In this document: piece after piece, positions 1 to 4,673 of the stretch | How the letters are laid out: the number at the start of each line of letters is the position of its first letter | Position numbering within the stretch: the first letter of the stretch is position 1 | NCBI GenBank assembly: GCA_028717505.1 | Contig: JAQUNQ010000068.1 | Location: 1-5,944 of the forward strand | Direction: 5' to 3' | DNA length: 5,944 nt | Source of the DNA: Candidatus Peribacteraceae bacterium | GTDB taxonomy: Bacteria; Patescibacteriota; Gracilibacteria; Peribacterales; Peribacteraceae | Program-made: the position numbers and the translations under genes | Notes under the pieces: generated by a model | What the model saw: only the letters and a program-made list of their open reading frames with translations | What the model was told of the DNA's origin: nothing | Database searches by the model: none

Positions 1-7
1 GGCCATG

Positions 8-1135
8 TCAGGCGAGGGAGAATGAGGAAGCTTCCATTGCACGGTCGTGATAGTTGCCGGAGCCGTCGCGGTAGGTCAGTTCGCCATTGTCCGTGTCGAA
101 GATGTAGTAGTCGCTGCCCTGCCTGAGGACGAGGTACCCCTCGCCGCGATGCGCGACGTAAGTGCGGGCAGCAGTCATGCCGCCGAGGTCGAGCTTCACG
201 ATGCGTCCGAGGATCGTCGGACTCTTCTTCAGAAAGGCAAGCTTCTGCTGGAGGTCGCCAGCATTCACATCCTTCTCGAGGAGCCGCTGCGCGCGGTAGT
301 AGCTGGCTTCTCCCCTGCGGAGTTCCTTGAGCGAAGAGAGGAGCCACTCCCGGAGCTCCGGTTCGTTCGCGAGTGCAGGGGCAGTCTTCACGATCTCTTC
401 GAGATTTTTCTGTCCCTTCGCGTTCATCTCGAGCTCGATTTCCAGCTGCTCCGGCGCGAGGATATTGAGGCGGAGGAGCTGCTGCTTCACCATGTTCTCC
501 GTCTCCTGCGCGTCCTTCCACTCCTGCGGGATATCCGTTCCCGCAGCAGTGCCTGCCTGAATGGCTTTCTCGAAGCGCGTGCCGACGCGCTGGAGGGCGA
601 GGGTGAGCTTCTCCCGCGCCGTGGGCGTGAGGGGGAGGGGGTTCTCCGTCGTGCGGAGGAGGTTCGCGAGATCACGGAAACGGCTTGCCTTCTCCAGTGA
701 CGTCCGCTGCCGCTGCCGGAGGTACTCCGAGAGATCCTTGCGCATCTGCTCGGCCACGCGGTCGCGCGCGGCGAGGAAGAGTCGACGCTTCCCGCGGCGC
801 ACGAGGCCCCAGAGCCGGCCGATGGCGAGGTCCGTCTCTCGTGAGATTTTCTGCTCCGCGGCCTGAAGAATCGTTTTTTCCGCGGAGACGTCGCCCCCCC
901 GTCGCAGGGTGAGGATGCCCTTCGCCCAGTCCAGCCATCCCGTCTTCCGCGTGGAGACATCCTTCGCGAGCTTCTGGGTATGGCTCTCGAGTTCCTGGAG
1001 TGGAGCCAGCTTCATGGACCCTCCGGTCTGTTCCGCCTGTTCGAGGAGGTCGTGGCGCTGGTCGGGTGTCGCGAAGAGGAGTCTCCGCTCGCGCGGGACC
1101 GCATGCTCCCCGTCCGGGAAGGTTCGGATGTGCAT
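8..1135 (-). CDS. Hypothetical helical protein, 375 aa, with a small beta-rich C-terminal end
   Basis: I do not recognise the family. The protein reads ATG at 1135 to TGA at 8-10. An in-frame TAA lies just upstream of the ATG, so the start cannot be extended. Residues about 25-310 are strongly helical and rich in Glu, Arg, Lys, Gln and Leu. A basic stretch follows residue 105 (GLVRRGKRR near 110-118), and a Pro/Thr-rich break sits at about 162-173. The last 60 residues change character to short beta-type strands with Gly turns and many Tyr (YLVLRQGSDYYIF at 334-346, then GELTYRDGSGNY), like a small ligand- or peptide-binding module. No signal peptide or membrane segment is seen, so it is probably cytoplasmic. 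It is transcribed divergently from the flavoprotein gene. Just after its stop, the minus strand reads C-ATG-GCC (ATG at 6-4), so a further gene may follow directly. The reading frame is solid; the function is unknown. Confidence 0.82.
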   Translation of the reverse strand: MHIRTFPDGEHAVPRERRLLFATPDQRHDLLEQAEQTGGSMKLAPLQELESHTQKLAKDVSTRKTGWLDWAKGILTLRRGGDVSAEKTILQAAEQKISRETDLAIGRLWGLVRRGKRRLFLAARDRVAEQMRKDLSEYLRQRQRTSLEKASRFRDLANLLRTTENPLPLTPTAREKLTLALQRVGTRFEKAIQAGTAAGTDIPQEWKDAQETENMVKQQLLRLNILAPEQLEIELEMNAKGQKNLEEIVKTAPALANEPELREWLLSSLKELRRGEASYYRAQRLLEKDVNAGDLQQKLAFLKKSPTILGRIVKLDLGGMTAARTYVAHRGEGYLVLRQGSDYYIFDTDNGELTYRDGSGNYHDRAMEASSFSLA

Positions 1136-1150
1136 GTTTGGTTTCTCTTA

Positions 1151-1179
1151 ATTATACACTATTTTTGTATCTTGGTCTA
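1151..1179 (-). promoter_or_regulatory. Sigma-70-type promoter for the 375-aa gene
   Basis: On the minus strand a perfect TATAAT (1156-1151) is preceded, with a 17-nt spacer, by TAGACC (1179-1174), which matches TTGACA at four of six positions. The ATG lies 15 nt past the -10 box, so a start about 7 nt after the box would leave a leader of only about 8 nt. That leader would have no Shine-Dalgarno sequence, because the AAGAGA lies upstream of the likely transcription start. Confidence 0.6.
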
Positions 1180-1209
1180 TCACAGGTTTCTCGCGCGGGG
1201 ACTTGTCGC

Positions 1210-1222
1210 TATCCTGCCACCC
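1210..1222 (+). promoter_or_regulatory. Probable -10 box for the flavoprotein gene, leaderless geometry
   Basis: TATCCT at 1210-1215 is followed by exactly 7 nt (GCCACCC) before the ATG at 1223. Transcription would therefore begin at or next to the A of the start codon. The -35 region is poor (TTTCTC at 1187-1192 with 17-nt spacing). The call rests mainly on the same box-to-ATG distance recurring at two other genes here (3430-3417 on the minus strand and 3480-3493 on the plus strand). Confidence 0.38.
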
Positions 1223-1933
1223 ATGCCCGTTCCCACCCACACCGTCCGCTGCACGCGGCACAAAAAAATCGCCACTGCCGTCTTTGAGTTTGCCTTGGAA
1301 AAGCCGAAGGGCTTTACCTTTCAGGCCGGTCAGTTTGTCCTCTTCCAGGTTCCCCTCGCGGGAAATCCACAGGACATCCAGCCGCGCGCCTTCTCCATCG
1401 CGGCGAGTCCGGAGGAGGGGGAGCTCCTCTTCGTCGCGAAGATCAAAGAGGGCGGACGCGCGGGCCGATGGATCAGCGAGGCGCTGCGAGTGGGTTCTGC
1501 TGTGAGCTTCCAGGGTCCCCTTGGCGCTTTCCTCCTCGATGCGAAGACGCAGAAAGACTGCCTCTTCATCGCGACGTGCACGGGTGTCGCCCCGCTCAGG
1601 TCGCAGATCGTCTCGGCACTCACGAGGGGCGATACGCGCCGCATGGATCTCCTCTTCGGCGTGCGCAGCGAAGAGAACATGTTCTGGAAAAATGATTTCG
1701 AGGATCTCGCGAAGCGGCATCCGAACTTCCACGTGCACTTCGCGCTGAGCCAGCCTTCCGGCGCATGGACGGGACTGAAGGGACACATTCAGGACGTGCT
1801 CTCACAGGCGGTTCCCGACTTCGCCCGGCGGAGCATCTACATCTGCGGCAATACGGAGATGACGAAGGAGGTGAAGGCGCTCTGCCTCGCGGCGGGCACG
1901 CCGAAGGAGGAAGTGCATATGGAGGGGTATTAG
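1223..1933 (+). CDS. Ferredoxin-NADP reductase-like FAD/NAD(P) oxidoreductase
   Basis: A 236-residue flavoprotein of the ferredoxin-NADP reductase fold, expected to pass electrons between NAD(P)H and a carrier through FAD in the cytoplasm. The N-terminal half is the FAD-binding barrel. It has RAFS at 55-58, corresponding to the family RxYS motif with Phe for Tyr, the flavin diphosphate-contact region GGRAGRWIS at 77-85, and GPLGAF at 98-103. The C-terminal half is the nucleotide-binding domain, with TCTGVAPLRS at 118-127 (family GTGIAPxxS), GVRSEENMFW at 146-155, SQPSGAWTGLKGHIQ at 176-190 and ICGNTEM at 207-213. The chain ends in a terminal Tyr (HMEGY), like the flavin-stacking Tyr of plant-type reductases. 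No ferredoxin or other domain is attached. ATG 1223 was chosen because family homology begins right after it and the in-frame extension to 980 runs into the opposite-strand gene. It ends in tandem TAG TGA stops. The electron partner is not encoded here. Confidence 0.92.
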   Translation: MPVPTHTVRCTRHKKIATAVFEFALEKPKGFTFQAGQFVLFQVPLAGNPQDIQPRAFSIAASPEEGELLFVAKIKEGGRAGRWISEALRVGSAVSFQGPLGAFLLDAKTQKDCLFIATCTGVAPLRSQIVSALTRGDTRRMDLLFGVRSEENMFWKNDFEDLAKRHPNFHVHFALSQPSGAWTGLKGHIQDVLSQAVPDFARRSIYICGNTEMTKEVKALCLAAGTPKEEVHMEGY

Positions 1934-1937
1934 TGAA

Positions 1938-1975
1938 GGGGGTGGGGCGTAGGGTGTAGGACTAGGGGGAGAGGG
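1938..1975 (+). other. G-run cluster between convergent genes
   Basis: The 28-nt gap between the two convergent stops, and the first bases past it, carry plus-strand G-runs at 1938-1942, 1944-1947, 1952-1954, 1965-1969 and 1973-1975. The intervening loops are 1, 4, 10 and 3 nt. One loop exceeds 7 nt, so this is a non-canonical G-quadruplex candidate. There is no hairpin-plus-T-run terminator for either gene here. Confidence 0.35.
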
Positions 1976-2732
1976 CGCCGGCGAAGAGATCCCGCTCCCG
2001 TTCGATGCCCTGCACCCAGCCTTCGAAGTCGGTCAGCGAGAGGCCGTGATTCCGGATGAGGGCGGCGGGGGTGGCTTCCGCGGCATTGCCCATGACGAAG
2101 TTCGCCGCGGTCGCGAGCTGATCCGCCACGGCTTCGGAAGTCATCGTGAGCTCACGCGCGAAGAGATCTCTGCTGCCGACGAGCGAGCGGATGGGATCGA
2201 TGCCGCTCACGACGAGCGCGAGGGCAGTGACGCCGAGGCGGCGCGGGCGGCAGCAGGAGTCCGAGAGGATGAGCGCGAGGCGCCTGCCTGTCAGTCTCAC
2301 CAGCTCTCCCCGGAGATGCCGCACGGAAGCCACCGGGTCGTGCGGCCAGCCGATGGCGAAGCCCTCCGGCACGTTCGACTGGTCGAGGCCGGCGTTCGCC
2401 GCGAGAATGGTCCCTTCCCCGAAGCCCTTCGGCTTCAACTCCGTGAGCATGGCCTGTGTGCAGGAGCCGAGGACGGTTCCGTGGAGGCGCTCCGTCTCGC
2501 GGAGGATCGCCTCGCGGAATGCGGGCGGGCGTCCGCAGCGTGCGGCCCACTTCTCCGCTTCCGGCGAGGGTTTCAACGCTCGAAGGTCGATCTCCGCGCC
2601 CTCCACCGTCGCGACGGCTTTCGAGGACACGACGACGATATCCCCATCCATGAACGAACCCGCGTGCGCGAGAATCTTCGCGAGGTCATCGTCTCTCTTC
2701 AGGGTGGGGGTCCGCAGGGGGAGGATTTCCAT
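1962..2732 (-). CDS. CofE-like coenzyme F420-0:gamma-glutamyl ligase family protein
   Basis: A 256-residue protein matching the CofE family in length and motif order. CofE enzymes use GTP and a divalent metal to add L-glutamate to F420-0 in the cytoplasm. Visible landmarks are DGDIVVVSSKAVATVEG at 29-45, EIDLRALKPSPEA at 47-59, ILAANAGLDQSNV at 109-121 (family ANAGIDxSNV), ILSDSCCRPRRLG at 155-167 (family SDTxGRPWR) and the RDLFARELTMTSEAVADQL/NFVMGNA helix region at 188-217. Two adjacent Cys replace the usual x-Gly before Arg-Pro, so substrate or activity may differ. ATG 2732 is preferred over an in-frame GTG at 2750 because the conserved strand begins at once. Upstream, GACAAT (2746-2741) with a TG extension is a weak -10 candidate, 8 nt before the ATG. 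No other F420 gene is in the window, so the substrate is uncertain; I leave the symbol blank because only the family is secure. Confidence 0.88.
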   Translation of the reverse strand: MEILPLRTPTLKRDDDLAKILAHAGSFMDGDIVVVSSKAVATVEGAEIDLRALKPSPEAEKWAARCGRPPAFREAILRETERLHGTVLGSCTQAMLTELKPKGFGEGTILAANAGLDQSNVPEGFAIGWPHDPVASVRHLRGELVRLTGRRLALILSDSCCRPRRLGVTALALVVSGIDPIRSLVGSRDLFARELTMTSEAVADQLATAANFVMGNAAEATPAALIRNHGLSLTDFEGWVQGIERERDLFAGALSP

Positions 2733-2782
2733 GGACGAGCATTGTCGCACAGTTATCTGGTTGCAGGAATGAACATATTTAA

Positions 2783-2825
2783 AACGAATTGTCGCAGTTC
2801 GACGAACTCACTGTGACAATTCGTT
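2783..2825. repeat. Palindromic repeat unit 1 (REP-like hairpin)
   Basis: Positions 2783-2798 pair with 2810-2825 in a 16-bp stem containing one G-U wobble, closing an 11-nt loop (2799-2809). The 33-nt core unit shared with the next repeat is 2788-2820: arm ATTGTCGCA, centre GTTCGACGAACTCAC, arm TGTGACAAT. It lies in the noncoding gap upstream of the CofE-like gene and downstream of the membrane-anchored gene. On the minus strand the hairpin is followed by TTTTAAAT, so it could also weaken read-through, but a strong T-run is missing. Confidence 0.8.
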
Positions 2826-2826
2826 G

Positions 2827-2859
2827 CATGTCATGGTGAGCTCGTCGAACCATGACATG
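2827..2859. repeat. Palindromic repeat unit 2, inverted relative to unit 1
   Basis: Positions 2827-2837 pair perfectly with 2849-2859 (11 bp), closing an 11-nt loop GAGCTCGTCGA (2838-2848). Read on the minus strand the centre is GTTCGACGAGCTCAC, 14 of 15 identical to the centre of unit 1, flanked by 9-nt arms CATGTCATG and CATGACATG. The two units are separated by 6 nt and point in opposite directions, as in paired REP-type elements. The gap 2733-2895 contains nothing else I can identify apart from the weak -10 candidate described for the CofE-like gene. Confidence 0.8.
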
Positions 2860-2895
2860 AGCTTTTCTTGGTTCTGAAGGTCCTTTCATCGTGAT

Positions 2896-3417
2896 CTACC
2901 AGAGCTGTACGGAGGATTCTTGTACCAGGACGACATCCCGTTCCACGCTCTGCGCTTCGAGGTCCACGCGCGTGAGGGTCACCTTGAGGGGGACGCCCGA
3001 TGGATTGTGGAGGATGAGCGAAGCAGGGGACACAGGCACACCGAAGGAGATGACGGTGCCCGGCGGCAGGTGCCAGCGCGTGAAGCCGAAGGTCGACGGG
3101 TCCGCGGTCACGGAAGCGAGGGGGGCGCCGCGCACTTCGCGCCGCTGCCAGTCCGCGGGAACGCTCACGGCTATCGTCTCCTCTCCGTACTGTCCGATAT
3201 CCGCGATGCCGCTGCCCTCGCCTTTGCTCAGGGAGAGCGAGAGCGAGAGAGGGCCCGTGTGCTCCACGCCGATGTCCGCTTTCATATTTGTTTCTGTCAG
3301 TGATGCTGTGAGATCGAGGGAGGTGCCGTGGAGGGCCTGCTGTGAGAGGACGACTACGGCGACGATCGCGAAGAGCGCTGCGAGGACGTGGAGACCGACG
3401 GGCGACCGGAGGCGCAT
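2896..3417 (-). CDS. Membrane-anchored extracytoplasmic protein, 173 aa, unknown family
   Basis: I do not recognise this protein. Basic residues at 2-4 (RLR) precede a hydrophobic helix at about 8-26, rich in Ala, Val and Leu. This is either an uncleaved anchor or a signal peptide without a lipobox. The rest (about 30-173) is rich in Ser, Thr, Val and Pro with alternating hydrophobic residues, which suggests a beta-sandwich domain outside the membrane. Examples are TIAVSVPADW at 81-90, SLILHNPSGVPLKVTLTRVDL at 133-153 and a Val-rich end. A Leu-Ser tract (LSLSLSLSK) sits at about 57-65. ATG 3417 is preferred over GTG 3423 because it lies 7 nt past a TATACT box, which would place the GTG upstream of the transcript start. 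The stop is TAG (2898-2896). It is divergent from the zinc-ribbon gene and has the paired hairpins 36 nt downstream. A surface or envelope role is inferred from topology only. Confidence 0.78.
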   Translation of the reverse strand: MRLRSPVGLHVLAALFAIVAVVVLSQQALHGTSLDLTASLTETNMKADIGVEHTGPLSLSLSLSKGEGSGIADIGQYGEETIAVSVPADWQRREVRGAPLASVTADPSTFGFTRWHLPPGTVISFGVPVSPASLILHNPSGVPLKVTLTRVDLEAQSVERDVVLVQESSVQLW

Positions 3418-3424
3418 GGACACC

Positions 3425-3430
3425 AGTATA
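3425..3430 (-). promoter_or_regulatory. -10 box of the membrane-anchored gene, leaderless geometry
   Basis: TATACT on the minus strand (3430-3425) is followed by 7 nt (GGTGTCC) and then the ATG at 3417, so the predicted transcript starts at the start codon. No convincing -35 hexamer is found at 16-18 nt spacing. The box matches the consensus at five of six positions. Confidence 0.5.
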
Positions 3431-3456
3431 GCCCTCTCTTTTTTGGCGGGAAGTTT

Positions 3457-3485
3457 TTGTCGGGAGGGGGCCGAAGTGCTATACT
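3457..3485 (+). promoter_or_regulatory. Promoter of the zinc-ribbon/lipoprotein pair, leaderless geometry
   Basis: TTGTCG (3457-3462), a 17-nt spacer and TATACT (3480-3485) form a good sigma-70-type promoter. It also carries a TG dinucleotide one base before the -10 box (TGC-TATACT), an extended -10. Only 7 nt (ATTTTCC) separate the box from the ATG at 3493, so the mRNA should begin at the start codon. The nearest purine-rich run (3462-3470) lies upstream of the -10 box and cannot serve as a ribosome-binding site. Confidence 0.62.
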
Positions 3486-3492
3486 ATTTTCC

Positions 3493-3870
3493 ATGGAATT
3501 GGACCCTCACACGCTGCAGCAGATCCTCCATCGGATTCGCCAGCAGATGCGCTGTCCGCAGTGCGGGAAGCACGTCCCGGTGGACTTCTCTTCGGTGCGG
3601 GTGGTGGGGGATCACGCGATGCTCCTGCAGCTCAAGTGCGACATGTGCAACGCTTACATCGTGCTGCATGCGTCCCTGCAGGGGATCGAGAAGATCAGCG
3701 CGCCCGGCTATGAGAAAGACGCCACGGCGAATGTCTCCTCCTCCCTGCAGTTCAGTGAGAAGGAGATCACGATGCTCGAGGAGGCGCTCGATCAGTCAGG
3801 CGGCTCCTTCGAGAAGCTCTTCCAGCAGTACGGGACAGTGAAGGAGGAGGGAAAGACGGATATCGCCTGA
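3493..3870 (+). CDS. Zinc-ribbon protein, 125 aa
   Basis: A small cytoplasmic protein with a four-cysteine metal site: CPQC at 21-24 and CDMC at 49-52, separated by a beta-hairpin-like segment (KHVPVDFSSVRVVGDHAMLLQLKC). This is the spacing of a classical zinc ribbon and strongly suggests bound Zn2+. A helix (about 5-20) precedes the ribbon. After it come a short strand (AYIVLHASLQG), a Ser/Thr linker at about 68-87, and a C-terminal helix (about 88-113) containing EKEITMLEEALDQSGGSFEKLF. Such layouts occur in transcription- or complex-associated adaptor proteins, but I cannot assign a specific family. ATG 3493 is fixed by the adjacent promoter; the frame open to 3388 would overlap the divergent gene. 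The lipoprotein gene begins 4 nt after the TGA, so the two are probably co-transcribed and perhaps co-regulated. Confidence 0.85.
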   Translation: MELDPHTLQQILHRIRQQMRCPQCGKHVPVDFSSVRVVGDHAMLLQLKCDMCNAYIVLHASLQGIEKISAPGYEKDATANVSSSLQFSEKEITMLEEALDQSGGSFEKLFQQYGTVKEEGKTDIA

Positions 3871-3874
3871 TCCC

Positions 3875-4243
3875 ATGGCGCGCACTCTTCCCGCGAAGGC
3901 GCATCTTCCCAGCCGGTCGTTCACGTGGCTCCTCATGGTGGCCTTTCTCGGCGTGCTCCTCGCGGGGTGCACCTCCATTACCGAACGGCAGGCGCGGGTG
4001 ATGCGCTGGTGGGCGGAAGTCACGGGGACGGCGAGCGGCGCCATCGTGGAGACGAAGGAGAAGGTGGATACCGTCGTGGAGCAGGGGAAGGCGGCGGTGG
4101 AGGGCGCACAGGAAATCCTCGACGATCTCGGCCGCAGAGCCGATGCAGTCAAGACCGGCATTGAGAAGATTCAGGAGGGTAAGAAGTTCATCGAGGAGGG
4201 GATCAATGGAGTGAATGGTGGGGAAAGTTCCTCTTCCAGATGA
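3875..4243 (+). CDS. Small lipoprotein with helical mature domain, 122 aa
   Basis: A type II signal peptide is clear: basic residues up to Arg14, a hydrophobic core at about 17-30 and a lipobox LLAGC with the lipidated cysteine at residue 32. The mature protein of about 91 residues would be anchored on the outer face of the membrane. After a Trp-containing start (MRWWAEVTG at 43-51) it is one long amphipathic helix region (about 57-112), rich in Glu, Lys, Val and Ala with Gly breaks. It ends in a flexible GGESSSSR tail. Similar Lys/Glu/Ala-rich helices are found in many small envelope lipoproteins; no specific family is recognised. The gene starts 4 nt after the zinc-ribbon gene and has no promoter or Shine-Dalgarno sequence of its own (the nearest GGAGG is about 24 nt upstream), so translational coupling is plausible. 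Confidence 0.85.
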   Translation: MARTLPAKAHLPSRSFTWLLMVAFLGVLLAGCTSITERQARVMRWWAEVTGTASGAIVETKEKVDTVVEQGKAAVEGAQEILDDLGRRADAVKTGIEKIQEGKKFIEEGINGVNGGESSSSR

Positions 4244-4257
4244 GCAAAAGAGGCACC

Positions 4258-4286
4258 TTGTTTAAAACTGCGATTTTTTGTATAAT
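4258..4286 (+). promoter_or_regulatory. Strong sigma-70-type promoter for the 102-aa helical protein
   Basis: TTGTTT (4258-4263), a 17-nt spacer and a perfect TATAAT (4281-4286) lie in an AT-rich island within otherwise GC-rich DNA. The predicted start near 4293 gives a leader of about 33 nt before ATG 4326. The leader is pyrimidine-rich and has no Shine-Dalgarno sequence. The 82-nt gap 4244-4325 holds only this promoter and leader. Confidence 0.68.
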
Positions 4287-4311
4287 AGATGCGAAATCAA
4301 CATCTTTCTCT

Positions 4312-4324
4312 TTCCCCTCTCTTC
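4312..4324 (+). promoter_or_regulatory. Pyrimidine-rich leader element, copy 1
   Basis: The 13-mer TTCCCCTCTCTTC sits 1 nt before ATG 4326 and recurs exactly at 4637-4649, upstream of the next gene. It takes the place where a ribosome-binding site would be expected. It may be a non-Shine-Dalgarno initiation aid or a simple low-complexity tract; the sequence alone cannot decide. Confidence 0.25.
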
Positions 4325-4325
4325 T

Positions 4326-4634
4326 ATGGACGCAGCGCAGTTCACGGCAGCCGTACAGGGCATGCAGGGACTCCTCCCCGAGATGATCACGCATCTCGTC
4401 GGTCTCGCCGATAAGCTCACCGACAAGCAGCGTGACGACGCGGCGAAGGAGCTCTCCGCCATCAACGACAAGCTCGTCTCCAACATGCAGGAGGGGGTGG
4501 CGATCTACCAGAAGGGGATCGAGGAGCTCGATACGATCCTGAGCAAGGATATCCCGGAGCTCCGCAAGAAAGCGGAGAAAGTTCAGCGCTCGGAGGAGTC
4601 TTCCTCCGCCGAGGGCCTCTTCGGCAAATCCTGA
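4326..4634 (+). CDS. Small all-helical protein, 102 aa, unknown family
   Basis: A soluble, acidic-to-neutral protein predicted to be almost entirely alpha-helical. Helices run about 3-31 (QFTAAVQGMQGLLPEMITHLV), 33-56 (KQRDDAAKELSAINDKLVSNM) and 57-88 (VAIYQKGIEELDTILSKDIPELRKKAEKV). A Ser/Glu-rich flexible tail ends in GLFGKS. Hydrophobic residues are spaced as in a helical bundle or coiled coil. There is no signal peptide, membrane segment or metal motif. ATG 4326 is chosen over the upstream in-frame TTG at 4278, because that TTG overlaps the -10 box of the promoter. The following repeat-protein gene starts 39 nt downstream with no promoter of its own, so the pair probably form one transcript, and the bundle could act as partner or chaperone for the larger product. 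That link is inference from position only. Confidence 0.8.
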   Translation: MDAAQFTAAVQGMQGLLPEMITHLVGLADKLTDKQRDDAAKELSAINDKLVSNMQEGVAIYQKGIEELDTILSKDIPELRKKAEKVQRSEESSSAEGLFGKS

Positions 4635-4636
4635 TC

Positions 4637-4649
4637 TTCCCCTCTCTTC
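4637..4649 (+). promoter_or_regulatory. Pyrimidine-rich leader element, copy 2
   Basis: Exact second copy of TTCCCCTCTCTTC, here 24 nt before ATG 4674 and just after the TGA of the preceding gene. It continues into a C/T/A stretch with no purine-rich ribosome-binding site. No -10/-35 pair is seen in 4635-4673. Confidence 0.22.
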
Positions 4650-4673
4650 ACTTCATCACTTCCTCACACACAC

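Noticed and set aside
4..6. Minus-strand ATG-GCC one base past the stop of the 375-aa gene
   Set aside because: Only two codons are in the window, so a downstream gene cannot be supported, although the position would suit an operon.
980..1222. In-frame 81-codon extension of the flavoprotein
   Set aside because: It overlaps the divergent 375-aa gene and its promoter, and family homology begins at ATG 1223.
2046..2816. Plus-strand open frame of 256 codons
   Set aside because: It is antisense to the CofE-like gene, whose family motifs are clear. The predicted protein is Arg/Glu/Gly-rich shadow sequence.
2783..2859. Hairpins as simple rho-independent terminators
   Set aside because: Stems are strong, but the T-runs after them are short and interrupted on both strands. 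The paired, inverted, loop-conserved design is not explained by termination.
2891..3841. Plus-strand open frame of 316 codons rich in Arg, Ser and Cys
   Set aside because: It lies across the membrane-anchored gene (opposite strand) and the zinc-ribbon gene (other frame). Its composition is that of a GC-rich shadow frame.
4230..4253. Short inverted repeat CCTCTT/AAGAGG after the lipoprotein gene
   Set aside because: Only 6 bp with a 12-nt loop, partly within the coding end and with no T-run; likely chance.
4278..4325. TTG start giving a 118-residue version of the helical protein
   Set aside because: The start codon overlaps the TATAAT box of the promoter, so it would not be in the transcript.
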